From JAOUEA01 sp963734685 (lineage in GTDB: Bacteria; Actinomycetota; UBA4738; HRBIN12), in assembly GCA_963734685.1 (NCBI GenBank), contig CAVTIC010000007.1, positions 930,001 through 994,000 of the forward strand: DNA of 64,000 bases, written 5' to 3'. The notes beneath the pieces are model-generated. The model searched no databases and was not told the DNA's origin. It saw nothing but the letters and a program-made list of their open reading frames with translations. Numbering within the stretch: position 1 is the stretch's first letter; each line of letters opens with the position of its first letter. The translations under genes and the position numbers were made by a program. Below, piece after piece: positions 52,945-62,229 of this stretch.

Positions 52945-54258
52945 CTACAGGACGTCGTCCAGCGACTTCGTGTCGGTGTAGACCGGTGTGTCGGGCTTCG
53001 CCCCACCTTCGATGGGCCAGTTCGGGCCCTCGAAGATGCCGATCGTCACGTCCGTGGCACAGTCACCCAGCTCGGTGCAGGTGATGATGCCGGTGAGGCC
53101 CTCGTAGCCCGACGTCGCGAACACCGCGTCGCGCAGGGCGGTCCGCGGGATCGACAACGAGCCGTCGTCGTTCTCCACCGCCACCTGCTCGATCGCGTCG
53201 AACAGTACGTTCGCAGCGTCGAACGCGTGCGCGTTGAAGATCGAGGTCGGCGCGGTGCCGAACTGCTCCTTGTACGCGGGGATGAAGTCGTTCGAGTAGA
53301 AATCCCCCTCCGCGAACACGGTGACGTCCGGCGACGACAGGAACACGCCGTCGACGGCGTCGCCCGCGTTCTTGAGCGTGTCGGTGCTCATGCAACCGTC
53401 CGACGCCATGATCGTGACGTCCGGCATGATCTCCGCGCCCTGCTTGAGGATCAGCGAGCACGCCGCCACGAACACCGGCGCGTACAGCACGTCGGGGTCG
53501 GTCTCGGCGATGGAACGGAGCAGCGGCTTGAAGTCGGTGTCCTCGGAGTTGATCTGCTCCTGCACCGTCACGGTGCCGCCACCGGCTTCGAAGTTGACGG
53601 CGGCTGCGGCGGTCAGGCCCTGGGTGTACGGGCTCTCGTCGTGGATCGTCGCCAGCTTGGTGGCGCCCTGTTCGTTCAACGCGTACTCGGCCACGATCGC
53701 ACCCTGGATGCGGTCGTTGTGCGCCGTGCGCGCGTAGAACGGCTGGTGTGCCTCTTCCGAGGTCAGCGCCGGGTTCGTGTTGGACGGTGAGAAGAGCAGG
53801 ATGCCCTTCTCCGAGAAGATCGTGTCGGCGATACCGAGCGCGGCGCTCGAGCAGCTCGTGCCGATGACCGCCACCACCGACGGGTCGGCCGCGAGCGCTG
53901 TCGCGCCCGCCTGGCCACCCTCGGCCGTGCAGAGGTCGTCCTCGTGCGTCCACTTGATGTCGTGGCCGAGGAGCTGCCCGGCGGTGCCGTCGAAGGTCCC
54001 GTCGAGGTAGTCGGCCGCCAGGACGGCGCCGTTCTGGCTGTCCTGGCCGAGCGCCGCGTCGGCGCCCGAGATCACCAACAAGGTTCCGATGTTGAGCGGT
54101 TCACCCGCCGCCACCTCGACCGAGCCGAACTCATCGGCAGCCGCGGTCTCGCTGCCACCGCCTGCATCGCCGCCGCCTTCGTCATTCGAACATGCGCTCG
54201 CCACCAGGGCGAGCGCGGCTACGGTGGCAACCACCGTGAACCAGGTTCGACGCTGCAT
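52945..54258 (-). CDS. livK: Branched-chain amino-acid ABC transporter substrate-binding lipoprotein LivK
   Basis: This is a 437-residue exported lipoprotein (signal VAALALVASAC) of the Leu/Ile/Val-binding family (receptor-ligand-binding fold). Evident motifs are LNIGTLLVISGADAALG, VAVIGTSCSSAALGIAD, GILLFSPSNTNPALTS and ATIHDESPYTQGLT. Several Cys pairs suggest disulfides. The ATG at 54258 (MQRRTWFTVVATV) follows AAAGGGGG, so the open frame to 54369 is not used. It is first gene of the operon, downstream of and on the same strand as trpA. The true ligand may be another amino acid, short amide or urea, since the family is broad. Confidence 0.92.
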   Translation of the reverse strand: MQRRTWFTVVATVAALALVASACSNDEGGGDAGGGSETAAADEFGSVEVAAGEPLNIGTLLVISGADAALGQDSQNGAVLAADYLDGTFDGTAGQLLGHDIKWTHEDDLCTAEGGQAGATALAADPSVVAVIGTSCSSAALGIADTIFSEKGILLFSPSNTNPALTSEEAHQPFYARTAHNDRIQGAIVAEYALNEQGATKLATIHDESPYTQGLTAAAAVNFEAGGGTVTVQEQINSEDTDFKPLLRSIAETDPDVLYAPVFVAACSLILKQGAEIMPDVTIMASDGCMSTDTLKNAGDAVDGVFLSSPDVTVFAEGDFYSNDFIPAYKEQFGTAPTSIFNAHAFDAANVLFDAIEQVAVENDDGSLSIPRTALRDAVFATSGYEGLTGIITCTELGDCATDVTIGIFEGPNWPIEGGAKPDTPVYTDTKSLDDVL

Positions 54259-54343
54259 AGGGCCCCCTTTCGCTCCGTGTTTCGAGACGGGGTGGTTGGT
54301 ACCACATCCCGCATCTCGAGGCCAATCGCTCGTCGGACCAGCC

Positions 54344-54353
54344 TGCACGTGCA
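54344..54353. promoter_or_regulatory. 10-bp palindrome upstream of livK
   Basis: TGCACGTGCA lies in the 148-bp gap between trpA and livK, 86 bp before the livK ATG. It is a possible operator, but no regulator gene is near. Confidence 0.25.
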
Positions 54354-54406
54354 TACGTTCGGGAACCACGGCGGGGATGCGGGGATCCGGGGTTTCCGCC
54401 GCAGCC

Positions 54407-55184
54407 TCAGCCGACGGGGATCGCCTCTCGGAAGTCGCGCGCCAGCTCGAGCATGCCGTCGCGGTCGCCCTCGACGAGACGGTACATCAGGGCGCTGCCC
54501 ACGATCACGCCGTCGGCGAACGCGCAGGACTCGCGTCGCCTGTTCGGGCGTGCCGATGCCGACGCCGACGAGGAGCGGGAGGTCGGTGACGGGATCGTAG
54601 GACGCGTAGACGAGGTCTCGCGCGGTACCGGCCAGTCGGTCCCGGGCGCCGGTCACGCCGTAGGTCGCGACGCAGTACACGAATCCGCGCGCCCGGGCGC
54701 CGATCATCGCGAGCCGGGCCGGCGCGGCCCCCGGCGCCGCCAGCAGGACCGCATCGATGTCCCGCGCGGCACAGGCCGCATCGAACGCCTCCGCTTCGTC
54801 GACCGGAAGATCCGGCACGATCATGCCCGCCACTCCCGCAGTCGCGGCGTCGTCGAGGAACGCGTCGATGCCCCGCCGCAGCACCGGATTGACGTACGTC
54901 ATGACCGCCACGGGAACGTCGAGCGCCGCCTCGCGGATCGTGGCGAGCACGTCGGCCGGCCGCGCCCCCTCGGCGAGGGCCGTCGACGACGCCTGTTGGA
55001 TCACCCCGCCGTCCATCACCGGATCGGAGTGCGGCACCCCGACCTCGATCGCATCGGCTCCCACGTCGGCGACCGCCCGAAGCAGGCCGGCATCGACCCC
55101 GGGGAACCCGCCGGTGAGATAGGGCACGAAGGCCTTGCCACCCCGCTCGCGGCGCGCCAGGAGCGCGGCTTCCAGGACGCCCAT
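54407..55184 (-). CDS. trpA: Tryptophan synthase alpha chain, one frameshift near the end
   Basis: It cleaves indole-3-glycerol phosphate to indole. About 258 residues when repaired. Motifs: FVPYLTGGFPG, ADAIEVGVPHSDPVMDG (catalytic Glu), MIVPDLPVDEA (catalytic Asp), FVYCVATYGVTGAR and LLVGVGIGTPEQA. One extra base near 54535 shifts the end. In the other frame the expected FADGVIVGSALMYRLVEGD follows and stops at 54407. The ATG overlaps the trpB stop by 1 nt (TGATG). Confidence 0.95.
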
Positions 55185-56434
55185 CAGGTGGTCGACCCGA
55201 GGGCGGACAGCACGGTGTCGAGATCCTTGTCGCCCCTGCCGGACAAGCAGACCAGCACGCGGGCGCCTTCGGGCAGCGGACGATGCAGCAGCCAGCCGAT
55301 CACGTGCGAGGGCTCCAGGGCCGGCAGGATGCCCTCGGTGCGAGCGAGCGCCTGGAACCCGGCCAGCGCGTCGTCGTCGGAGGCGCTCACGTACTCGGCG
55401 AGGCCGGCGTCGTGCAGCCAGGAGTGCTCCGGCCCGACCCCCGGGTAGTCCAGGCCCGCCGAGATCGAGTGCGTCTCGACGATCTGCCCGTCGGGGTCCT
55501 GCAGCAGGTAGGTCATCGCGCCGTGCAGCACCCCAGGCTGCCCCTGCGTGATCGACGAGCAGTGCTCCCCCAGGTTCATGCCGCGCCCCCCCGCCTCCAC
55601 ACCGATCAACCGGACGCCGGGGGCGCCCACGAAAGCGGTGAACATGCCGATCGCGTTCGAGCCGCCGCCGACGCACGCGACCACGACATCCGGATCCGGC
55701 CCGCCCGCGTCGAGCCGTTCCGCGAGCTGCACCCGTGCCTCGTCGCCGATCACCCGCTGCAGGTCCCGCACGAGCTGCGGGAACGGGTGCGGTCCGACGA
55801 CCGAGCCGATGATGTAGTGGGTGTCGGTCACCGTGGCGGCCCAGTCACGCAGCGCCTCGTTCACGGCTTCCTTCAGGGTCTTCGTTCCCGCGGTGACCGG
55901 CACGACCTCGGCGCCGAGCAGCTTCATGCGAGCCACGTTGGGCGCTTGACGATGGGTGTCAACTTCCCCCATGTAGACGACGCACGGGAGCCCGAGCAGC
56001 GCACACGCGGTCGCGGCCGCCACGCCGTGTTGGCCGGCGCCCGTCTCGGCGATGATGCGCCGCTTCCCCAGCCGCTTCGCGAGCAACGCCTGCCCGAGCG
56101 CGTTGTTGATCTTGTGCGCGCCCGTGTGCGCGAGGTCCTCGCGCTTCAGCCATATGTCGTAGCCGAGTTCTTCCGAGAGGCGGGCTGCGCGGGTGATCGG
56201 GGTCGGGCGCCCGACGAAGTCGCGGCTCAGCGCTCCCAGCTCCTCGCGGAACCCCGGATCGTCGCGGAGGCTCGCCCATGCCTCGGCCAGCTCGTCGAGG
56301 GCGGGGATCAACACCTCAGGCACGTAGCGACCGCCGTAGGCGCCGAAGCGCCCGCGCGCGTCGGGCACGGTCGGTTGCGGCAGCGTGGCGGTCTCGGGAC
56401 TCATGTCTGGAACCTCACCCTTCCGATCGGTCAT
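55184..56434 (-). CDS. trpB: Tryptophan synthase beta chain
   Basis: This PLP enzyme condenses indole with serine. The 416 residues show GRFGAYGGRYVPEVLIPAL, the PLP Lys in HTGAHKINNALGQALLAKRLG, ETGAGQHGVA, the phosphate loop VGGGSNAIGMF and LSGRGDKDLDTV. The ATG at 56434 overlaps the trpC stop (ATGA). A second ATG at 56404 with GGTGAGG upstream could also be used. It forms the channelling complex with TrpA. Confidence 0.97.
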   Translation of the reverse strand: MTDRKGEVPDMSPETATLPQPTVPDARGRFGAYGGRYVPEVLIPALDELAEAWASLRDDPGFREELGALSRDFVGRPTPITRAARLSEELGYDIWLKREDLAHTGAHKINNALGQALLAKRLGKRRIIAETGAGQHGVAAATACALLGLPCVVYMGEVDTHRQAPNVARMKLLGAEVVPVTAGTKTLKEAVNEALRDWAATVTDTHYIIGSVVGPHPFPQLVRDLQRVIGDEARVQLAERLDAGGPDPDVVVACVGGGSNAIGMFTAFVGAPGVRLIGVEAGGRGMNLGEHCSSITQGQPGVLHGAMTYLLQDPDGQIVETHSISAGLDYPGVGPEHSWLHDAGLAEYVSASDDDALAGFQALARTEGILPALEPSHVIGWLLHRPLPEGARVLVCLSGRGDKDLDTVLSALGSTT

Positions 56435-57204
56435 CGCGGCGCGACGAGTGCACGCGCGGCAGCACGTGGGTCGCCGGACCGCATCAGGGCCTCGCCCACC
56501 AGGATGGCAGATGCTCCCGCGTCGACCGCCGCCTCGACGTCGGCACGGGTCCTCACGCCCGACTCGAAGACCGCGATCCGATCATCCGGGACGCGCCGCA
56601 CCAGCTCGAGCGTGCGGTCGATCTCGATCTCCAGCGACTCGAGATCGCGCGCGTTCACCCCGATCACCTCGGCCCCGCTCGCGAGCGCGCGTTCGAGCTC
56701 GTCGTCGGCGTGGGTCTCGACGAGCGCACCCATGCCGAGGTCGTGGGCGACCGCGAGCATCGTGGCGAGCTCGTCGTCGGTCAGCACCGCCGTGATCAGC
56801 AGCACCGCATCGGCTCCGTGCGCCCGTGCCTCGATCACCTGCGCCGGATGCACAAGGAAGTCCTTGCGCAGCAACGGAACCTGTACCGCGACCCGCACCG
56901 CCTCGAGATCGGCGAGCGAGCCGTGGAAGTGCCGCGGCTCCGTCAGCACCGAGACCGATGCGGCGCCCCCGTCCGCGTAGGCGATCGCCTGTGCGACCGG
57001 GTCGGCGTCGTCGGCGATCGAACCTGCGCTCGGCGAGGCGCGCTTCACCTCGGCGATCAGGGCGGGAGGGCTGGCACGCAGGGCGGCGAGGAAGTCCCGC
57101 GCCGGAGGCCGGACCTGCGCACGCGCCAGCAGGGCTCCCTCGTCGAGCGGTCGCTCGTCGAGTCGGCGCCGAGCGTCGGTGACGAAGTCGGTGAGGAAAC
57201 CCAT
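56431..57204 (-). CDS. trpC: Indole-3-glycerol phosphate synthase
   Basis: It closes the indole ring from carboxyphenylaminodeoxyribulose phosphate. This 257-residue barrel contains LIAEVKRASPSAG, VLTEPRHFHGS, LLRKDFLVHPAQV (catalytic Lys), VIGVNARDLESLEI and ESGVRTRADVE, all family marks. TAGACT lies 10 nt before the ATG, so the gene may have its own near-leaderless promoter in the 41 bp after hisA/priA. trpE, trpD and a separate trpF are not in the window. Confidence 0.96.
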   Translation of the reverse strand: MGFLTDFVTDARRRLDERPLDEGALLARAQVRPPARDFLAALRASPPALIAEVKRASPSAGSIADDADPVAQAIAYADGGAASVSVLTEPRHFHGSLADLEAVRVAVQVPLLRKDFLVHPAQVIEARAHGADAVLLITAVLTDDELATMLAVAHDLGMGALVETHADDELERALASGAEVIGVNARDLESLEIEIDRTLELVRRVPDDRIAVFESGVRTRADVEAAVDAGASAILVGEALMRSGDPRAAARALVAPR

Positions 57205-57214
57205 CGGGTTCGCG

Positions 57215-57220
57215 AGTCTA
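57215..57220 (-). promoter_or_regulatory. -10 element TAGACT for trpC
   Basis: Minus-strand TAGACT ends 10 nt before the trpC ATG, predicting a leader of about 4 nt. Confidence 0.4.
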
Positions 57221-57245
57221 CCGACGATGCCACGCGCACTCGGAC

Positions 57246-57953
57246 TCAGCCCATGTCCAACGCAGCGGCCAGGTCGAGGCTACCCTCCACCGCGGCGCGC
57301 CCGACCACGGCGCCCGTCGCACCCGCGTGTCGGACGGCGCGCAGGTCCTCGATCGTGGTGACCCCGCCCGCCGCCAGGACCGGACGTCCCGCCCGCACGA
57401 CCCGCCTGACGACCGAGACGTCGGGCCCTTCGAGGGAGCCGACCCGCGAGACGGCCGTCACGAGGAAGGCCTGTGCGCCTCCGGCGACCAGCCATCCCAG
57501 GGTCTCTGCCAGAGGCAGGTCGACCGGATCCGCCCCCCTCGACCGGATCCGCCCCTCCTCGACGTCGATCCCCGCGATGAGACGACCGGAGAGGAGACCG
57601 ATCACGTCCAGTGCTGCGGTCTCGTCGCGGAGCGCCGCCGACCCGAGCACCACTCGGTGCGCGCCGGCGTCGAGCGCATCGTGCGCCTCGCTCGGCGTGC
57701 GGATGCCGCCACTCGCCTGCACCGACGCCCCGAGCGCGGCGATCGCCCGGATGACGTCGAGGTTCCGTGCCCCTCCGTGGAACGCGAGGTCCAAGTCGAC
57801 GACGTGCACCCACCTCGCGCCCGACTCGACGCAGGCACGCGCGGCCTCGACCGGGTCGCCTCCGAAGGCGGCGACGGGCTTCGGTCCCAGGGGGGTGTAG
57901 CGGGCGAGGCGGCCGTCGGCCACATCGATCGCTGGGATGACCTCGAACCTCAT
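57246..57953 (-). CDS. Divergent HisA/PriA-family phosphoribosyl isomerase
   Basis: This is a (beta-alpha)8 barrel of 235 residues. VIPAIDVADGRLAR with the N-terminal catalytic Asp, WVHVVDLDLAFHG, QASGGIRTPSEAH and AGIDVEEG are HisA-like; the C-terminus VLAAGGVTTIEDL and GAVVGRAAVEG binds phosphate. It is divergent: the RLYQG loop of HisA is replaced by ARYTPLG, and the TDI/TDV Asp of PriA is TAV. In most actinobacteria PriA serves both His and Trp synthesis. Its position just upstream of trpC supports a TrpF-like or dual role, but His or Trp specificity is not decided by sequence. TAGGGT stands 8 nt before the ATG. Confidence 0.8.
   Translation of the reverse strand: MRFEVIPAIDVADGRLARYTPLGPKPVAAFGGDPVEAARACVESGARWVHVVDLDLAFHGGARNLDVIRAIAALGASVQASGGIRTPSEAHDALDAGAHRVVLGSAALRDETAALDVIGLLSGRLIAGIDVEEGRIRSRGADPVDLPLAETLGWLVAGGAQAFLVTAVSRVGSLEGPDVSVVRRVVRAGRPVLAAGGVTTIEDLRAVRHAGATGAVVGRAAVEGSLDLAAALDMG
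57521..57555 (+). repeat. 16-bp direct repeat, 19-bp period, within the HisA/PriA gene
   Basis: CGACCGGATCCGCCCC occurs at 57521-57536 and 57540-57555. The period of 19 is not a multiple of three, so the copies are read in different frames (GRIRSRGADPVD). Confidence 0.75.
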
Positions 57954-57961
57954 CGGCGGTC

Positions 57962-57967
57962 ACCCTA
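57962..57967 (-). promoter_or_regulatory. -10 element TAGGGT for the HisA/PriA gene
   Basis: Minus-strand TAGGGT is followed by 8 nt and the ATG at 57953, predicting a 2-nt leader. It lies in the 32-bp divergent gap to the LON-domain gene. Confidence 0.4.
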
Positions 57968-57985
57968 CCGCCACCGGCTGGCATC

Positions 57986-58618
57986 ATGGCCGCGATGGAT
58001 CTTCCGGTGTTCGCGCTGCACACGGTCCTGTTCCCGGGCCAGTCGATGAGCCTGCGGGTCTTCGAGCGACGGTACCTCGCCATGATGGAGGACGTGCTGC
58101 CGTCGGGATCGTTCGCGGTGGTGGCGATCAGGCGCGGTCAGGAGGTCGGGGGCACCTACGACGCGAACCGGGTCGGCGTCACCGTGTCGATCGAGGCGCA
58201 CGTGCGGGACGACGATGGCACCCACCGGCTGCGCATCGCAGGGCGCGACCGGATCGCGCTGATCGAGCCGGTACGTCACGAGCCCTACCCCACCTGGATG
58301 GTCGAGCCGTTCCCCGACGAGGGCGGGGCCGGCACCGACGACGTCGAGAGCGCCGTCTCGGCCCTCACGCGGTATCTGGACGTCACCCGTGAAGCCTCGA
58401 ACGACGTGCCCTCGGTGCCGAGTGACCCCGTCGCGGCGAGCTACCTGCTGGCCGCGGCCACGCCGGGCCTGGTCCCGCAGCGACAGGCGCTGCTCGAGAT
58501 CGCCGGGGCCGGAGACCGTCTCGCCGAGGTCCGGGCGATCTTCCGATGCGAGGCCGCGCTGGTCCGCGCACTCGATGCCGGGGTGGGCGGCCCGGGCCTC
58601 GACGTGAACCCGAACTAG
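57986..58618 (+). CDS. LON substrate-binding-domain protein
   Basis: This is a stand-alone protein of 210 residues resembling the N-terminal domain of Lon protease, without ATPase or protease parts. It opens DLPVFALHTVLFPGQSMSLRVFERRY, a clear LON signature, and has VGVTVSIEAHVRDDDG and an alpha-helical second half ending ALVRALDAGVGG. Its role is unknown; such proteins may bind protein substrates. The ATG at 57995 (MDLPVF) is an alternative start. It is divergent from hisA/priA and convergent with dnaE. Confidence 0.88.
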   Translation: MAAMDLPVFALHTVLFPGQSMSLRVFERRYLAMMEDVLPSGSFAVVAIRRGQEVGGTYDANRVGVTVSIEAHVRDDDGTHRLRIAGRDRIALIEPVRHEPYPTWMVEPFPDEGGAGTDDVESAVSALTRYLDVTREASNDVPSVPSDPVAASYLLAAATPGLVPQRQALLEIAGAGDRLAEVRAIFRCEAALVRALDAGVGGPGLDVNPN

Positions 58619-58657
58619 TCTTCGCTGGACCACCTCGACCGGGTGGCGCGCCGGGCG

Positions 58658-61600
58658 TCAAACGATCGGATCACGCTCGACCCTGGCCGCGTCGCCGCCG
58701 AGCAGCGACCGGAGCTCACCCAGGAGCGGCCCCGCCGGGTGGACCCGGTAGGTGCCGACCTCGAGCGGTGTGACACCCGTGGACGACAGGAAGCGCACCC
58801 GCACCGGCGCGCCGCCGGGATGGCCCTCGAACAGCTCCTTCAGCTTCGCGAGCACCGACGGCGTGCACGCGGCGGCCGTCAGGTCGACCACGAGCGCGTC
58901 GGCGACGTGCGCCGACGCCGCCGAGCCCCCGAGATCGGGCTCGCGCACCTCGGTGGCCCTGATCTGCAGCTCGCGTCCCCGCAGATCGATGCGCCCGCTC
59001 GCGAGCACGATGCGATCGGTCTCGATCATGCCGGGCACGGATTCATACACACTCGGGAAGGCCACGACGTCGACGCCGCCCGCGAGGCCCTCGAGGCGGA
59101 ACTGGGCGTACGGCTCGCCTCGCTTCGTGTACTTGCGAGCCACCGCGCCGATGATGCCCCCGATCGTGACGAGGTCGCCGTCGCCCAAGGCCTCGAGGTC
59201 GGCGATCTCATGCGTGCACTTCGCCGCGAGCCCCTCGCGCACCTCCAGCAGTGGATGGTCGGTCACGAACTGGCCGAGCATGTCCTTCTCGAGGCGGAGC
59301 AGGGTGCGCTTGTCGAACTCCTGGGCCTCGAGCACCGACTCGTCGATGTCGCGCGCATCGCCTTCGTCCCCGGCGCCGAACAGGGAGAACTGTCCCGCGG
59401 CCTCAGCCTTGCGTTCGGCGAGGATCGGCGCGGAAACTCGATCTTGGCCCTCGAGCAACCCCTGCCTGGTGTAGCCGAGCGAATCGAACGCCCCTGCCTG
59501 GATCAGCGATTCGAAGACCCGCTTCGTGAGCACGGACGGGTCGACCTTGCGGCAGAAGTCCGAGTACGAGGTGAACGGTCCTTGCGTGCGACGAGCCTCG
59601 ATGATCTTCGTCACCGCCCCCTCCCCCACGTTGCGTACGGCCGACAGCCCGTATCGGATCGTGGGCGTCTCGCCGGGCGCCGGGGCGAAGTCGGTCTCGG
59701 ACTCGTTCACGTCGGGGGACAGGACTTCGATGCCCATGCCTCGACATGCGTACAGGTAGTAGGGCTTGCGGTCCTTGTCGTCCCTGACCGACGTGAGGAT
59801 CGACGACATGTACTCCACGGGATGATGCGCCATCAGGTAGGCCGTCTGGTACGCCACGTATCCGTACGCGCACGCATGCGAAGCGTTGAACCCGTAGTCG
59901 GCGAACGGCACGATCATCTCGAACAGGTCGGCAGCGAGCCGCTGCGGGTATCCCTTGTCGACCGCGCCGGCGATGAACTTCTCTTTGAACGGCATGAGCA
60001 CGTCGAGCTTCTTCTTGCCCATCGCTTTGCGCAGCGTGTCGGCCTCGCCCATCGAGAACCCGGCGAGCGCCACGGCGACCTGCATCACCTGTTCCTGGTA
60101 GATCATCACGCCGTAGGTGTCACGCAGGATCGGCTCGAGGTCATCGTGGGGGTAGGTGACCTGGCGCCGGCCGTGCTTGCGTTCGGCGTACTCGGTGTGC
60201 AGCCCGCTGTTGAGCGGTCCGGGTCGATACAGCGCGACGAGCGCCATCAGGTCCTCGAACCGGTCTGGCCTCAGCACCTTGATCAGGTTGCGCATGCCCG
60301 CCGATTCCATCTGGAACACGCCCGTGGTCTCGGCGCGCTGGAGCATGCGGTAGGTCGCCTCGTCGTCGAGCGCCACGTGGTCGATGTCGAGCTCGACCCC
60401 TCGCGCGCGGAGATGCCGCAGCGTGTCCTCGATGACGGACAGGTTCCGCAGGCCGAGGAAGTCCATCTTGAGCAGCCCGAGCGCTTCGACCCCGTTCATG
60501 TCGAACTGCGTGACGACCTTCTTCGAGTCGTCGCGGGAGTCCTTGGAGAGCTTGAGCGGCAGGTAGTTCACGAGCGGCGCATCGCCGATCACCACGCCGG
60601 CCGCGTGAACCGAGTCCTCGCGCCGGAGGCCCTCGAGCGCGCGCGCTGTCTCGATGATCTCCTTGGCCTCGGGCTCGCGCTCGTAGGCGTTCGCGAGGTC
60701 GGGTGAGAGCCGCAGCGCGTCCTCGATCGGGTAGTCGCGGCCCATCACGGCCGGCGGATACATCTTGCACAGGCGATCGCCGACGACCGGTGGGAACCCG
60801 AGCACCCTCGCGGCGTCGCGGATGCCCTGCTTCCCCTTGATCGTCTGGAACGTCACGATCTGCGCGACGTGGTCAGCGCCGTATCGATCGGTCGCGTAGC
60901 GGATCACCTCGTCGCGCCGACGCTCGTCGAAGTCCATGTCGATATCGGGCATCTGGATGCGCTCGGGATTCAGGAACCGCTCGAACAGCAGCCCGTACCG
61001 CAGCGGATCGAGGTCGGTGACGCGCAGGCAGTAGCTCACGACGGAGCCCGCCGCCGATCCACGCCCGGGACCGACGCGGATGCCCTGCTCGCGCGCGTGC
61101 CGGATGAGATCCCACACGATCAGGAAGTAGCCGCCGAAACCCATGCTCGTGATCACGTCGAGCTCGTGGTCGATGCGCTCGCGGATCTCGGGTGTGACCT
61201 CGCCGTACCGTTCCAGCGCCCCGGCGTCCACGAGCTGCCGGAGGTAGGCGTCGCGGTCGATGCCTCCGGGGGTCTCGAAGCGCGGCAGGTGGTACCGCTG
61301 GTCGGCAGGCGCGCGGTCGCCGTAGACCAGATCGAGTTCGACGGACTCGGCGATGCGGAGCGTGTTGTCACACGCCTCGGGCGCCTCGCGGAAGACGTGA
61401 CGCATCTCCTCGGCGCTCTTCAGGTAGAACTCGTCGGAGTCGAACTTCAACCGCTTCAGGTCTGTCTGCACCTTCTGCTGCTGGATGCAGAGCAGCACGT
61501 CGTGCGGCTTCGCGTCTTCCTTCAGGGTGTAGTGCAGGTCATTCGTGGCGACGACCGGGATGCCGAGGTCGCGACCGAGGTCGAACTGCTGGCGCAGGAT

Positions 61601-62197
61601 CCTGCGCTGGTCGCCGATGCCGTGGTCCTGCACCTCGATGTAGTAGTGCTCGGCGCCGAAGATGTCTCGGTACTCCCCGGCGGTCTGGCGCGCCCGCTCG
61701 ACCTGGCCGTTCAGCAGCTGCACCGAGACCTCGCTCGACAGACAGCCCGACAGGCAGGTGACGCCGTCGGCGTGCTCGGCCATCAGCTGCTTGTCCATGC
61801 GCGGGCGGTGGTAGAAACCCTCGAGGTAGGCGGCGGAGACGAGCTTCAGCAGGTTGCGGTAGCCGACCTCGTTCCGAGCGAGCAGGGTGAGGTGGTAGTA
61901 CTTCTCTTCGCTCTCGCCGGGGTTGCGGTCGAACCGCGAGCCCGGTGCCACGTAGGCCTCGACGCCCATGATCGGCTTCACCCCCGCGGCCCGGGCCGAC
62001 TCGAAGAACCGCAGGGCACCGAACATGGATCCGTGGTCGGTGACCGCGACGGCGGGCATCTCGAGCCGGACCGCCTCGCTGAAGATCGTGGGGGCCCCGG
62101 GGTTGGCTGCGGGCGGCTCGATCCGTGCAGCCCCGTCGAGCAGGGAGTACTCGGAGTGGACGTGCAGGTGGACGAAGGTGTCGCTGCTGTCGGTCAT
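58658..62197 (-). CDS. dnaE: DNA polymerase III alpha subunit (DnaE1 type)
   Basis: This is the main replicative polymerase, 1179 residues. It has an N-terminal PHP domain (HVHSEYSLLDGAARIE, VTDHGSMFGALRFF), the palm-domain catalytic Asp residues in MPDIDMDFDERRRDEVI, GPGRGSAAGSVVSYCLRVTDLDPL, helix-hairpin-helix and an OB fold (LVTIGGIIGAVARKYTKRGEPYAQF) in the last third. The PHP His and Asp ligands look complete (HVH, TDHGS), suggesting proofreading potential as in other actinobacterial DnaE1. It starts ATG at 62197. Its upstream region carries paired DnaA-box-like sites and a -10 element. Confidence 0.97.
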   Translation of the reverse strand: MTDSSDTFVHLHVHSEYSLLDGAARIEPPAANPGAPTIFSEAVRLEMPAVAVTDHGSMFGALRFFESARAAGVKPIMGVEAYVAPGSRFDRNPGESEEKYYHLTLLARNEVGYRNLLKLVSAAYLEGFYHRPRMDKQLMAEHADGVTCLSGCLSSEVSVQLLNGQVERARQTAGEYRDIFGAEHYYIEVQDHGIGDQRRILRQQFDLGRDLGIPVVATNDLHYTLKEDAKPHDVLLCIQQQKVQTDLKRLKFDSDEFYLKSAEEMRHVFREAPEACDNTLRIAESVELDLVYGDRAPADQRYHLPRFETPGGIDRDAYLRQLVDAGALERYGEVTPEIRERIDHELDVITSMGFGGYFLIVWDLIRHAREQGIRVGPGRGSAAGSVVSYCLRVTDLDPLRYGLLFERFLNPERIQMPDIDMDFDERRRDEVIRYATDRYGADHVAQIVTFQTIKGKQGIRDAARVLGFPPVVGDRLCKMYPPAVMGRDYPIEDALRLSPDLANAYEREPEAKEIIETARALEGLRREDSVHAAGVVIGDAPLVNYLPLKLSKDSRDDSKKVVTQFDMNGVEALGLLKMDFLGLRNLSVIEDTLRHLRARGVELDIDHVALDDEATYRMLQRAETTGVFQMESAGMRNLIKVLRPDRFEDLMALVALYRPGPLNSGLHTEYAERKHGRRQVTYPHDDLEPILRDTYGVMIYQEQVMQVAVALAGFSMGEADTLRKAMGKKKLDVLMPFKEKFIAGAVDKGYPQRLAADLFEMIVPFADYGFNASHACAYGYVAYQTAYLMAHHPVEYMSSILTSVRDDKDRKPYYLYACRGMGIEVLSPDVNESETDFAPAPGETPTIRYGLSAVRNVGEGAVTKIIEARRTQGPFTSYSDFCRKVDPSVLTKRVFESLIQAGAFDSLGYTRQGLLEGQDRVSAPILAERKAEAAGQFSLFGAGDEGDARDIDESVLEAQEFDKRTLLRLEKDMLGQFVTDHPLLEVREGLAAKCTHEIADLEALGDGDLVTIGGIIGAVARKYTKRGEPYAQFRLEGLAGGVDVVAFPSVYESVPGMIETDRIVLASGRIDLRGRELQIRATEVREPDLGGSAASAHVADALVVDLTAAACTPSVLAKLKELFEGHPGGAPVRVRFLSSTGVTPLEVGTYRVHPAGPLLGELRSLLGGDAARVERDPIV

Positions 62198-62212
62198 CTG
62201 CGGCGTGTCGAC

Positions 62213-62224
62213 TCCTCGCGAGGA
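62213..62224. promoter_or_regulatory. 12-bp palindrome at the predicted dnaE transcription start
   Basis: TCCTCGCGAGGA is a perfect palindrome that covers the predicted +1 of the TATATT promoter (about 62217). It may be an operator. Confidence 0.35.
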
Positions 62225-62229
62225 ATATA
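62224..62229 (-). promoter_or_regulatory. -10 element TATATT for dnaE
   Basis: TATATT on the minus strand is the most AT-rich hexamer in this region. No -35 with TTGACA character is seen, which suggests activator dependence or an unusual promoter. The leader would be about 20 nt. Confidence 0.4.

Noticed and set aside
58643..60706. A 687-codon plus-strand open frame opposite dnaE
   Set aside because: It is antisense to the DnaE polymerase and OB-fold region and has no recognisable domain.
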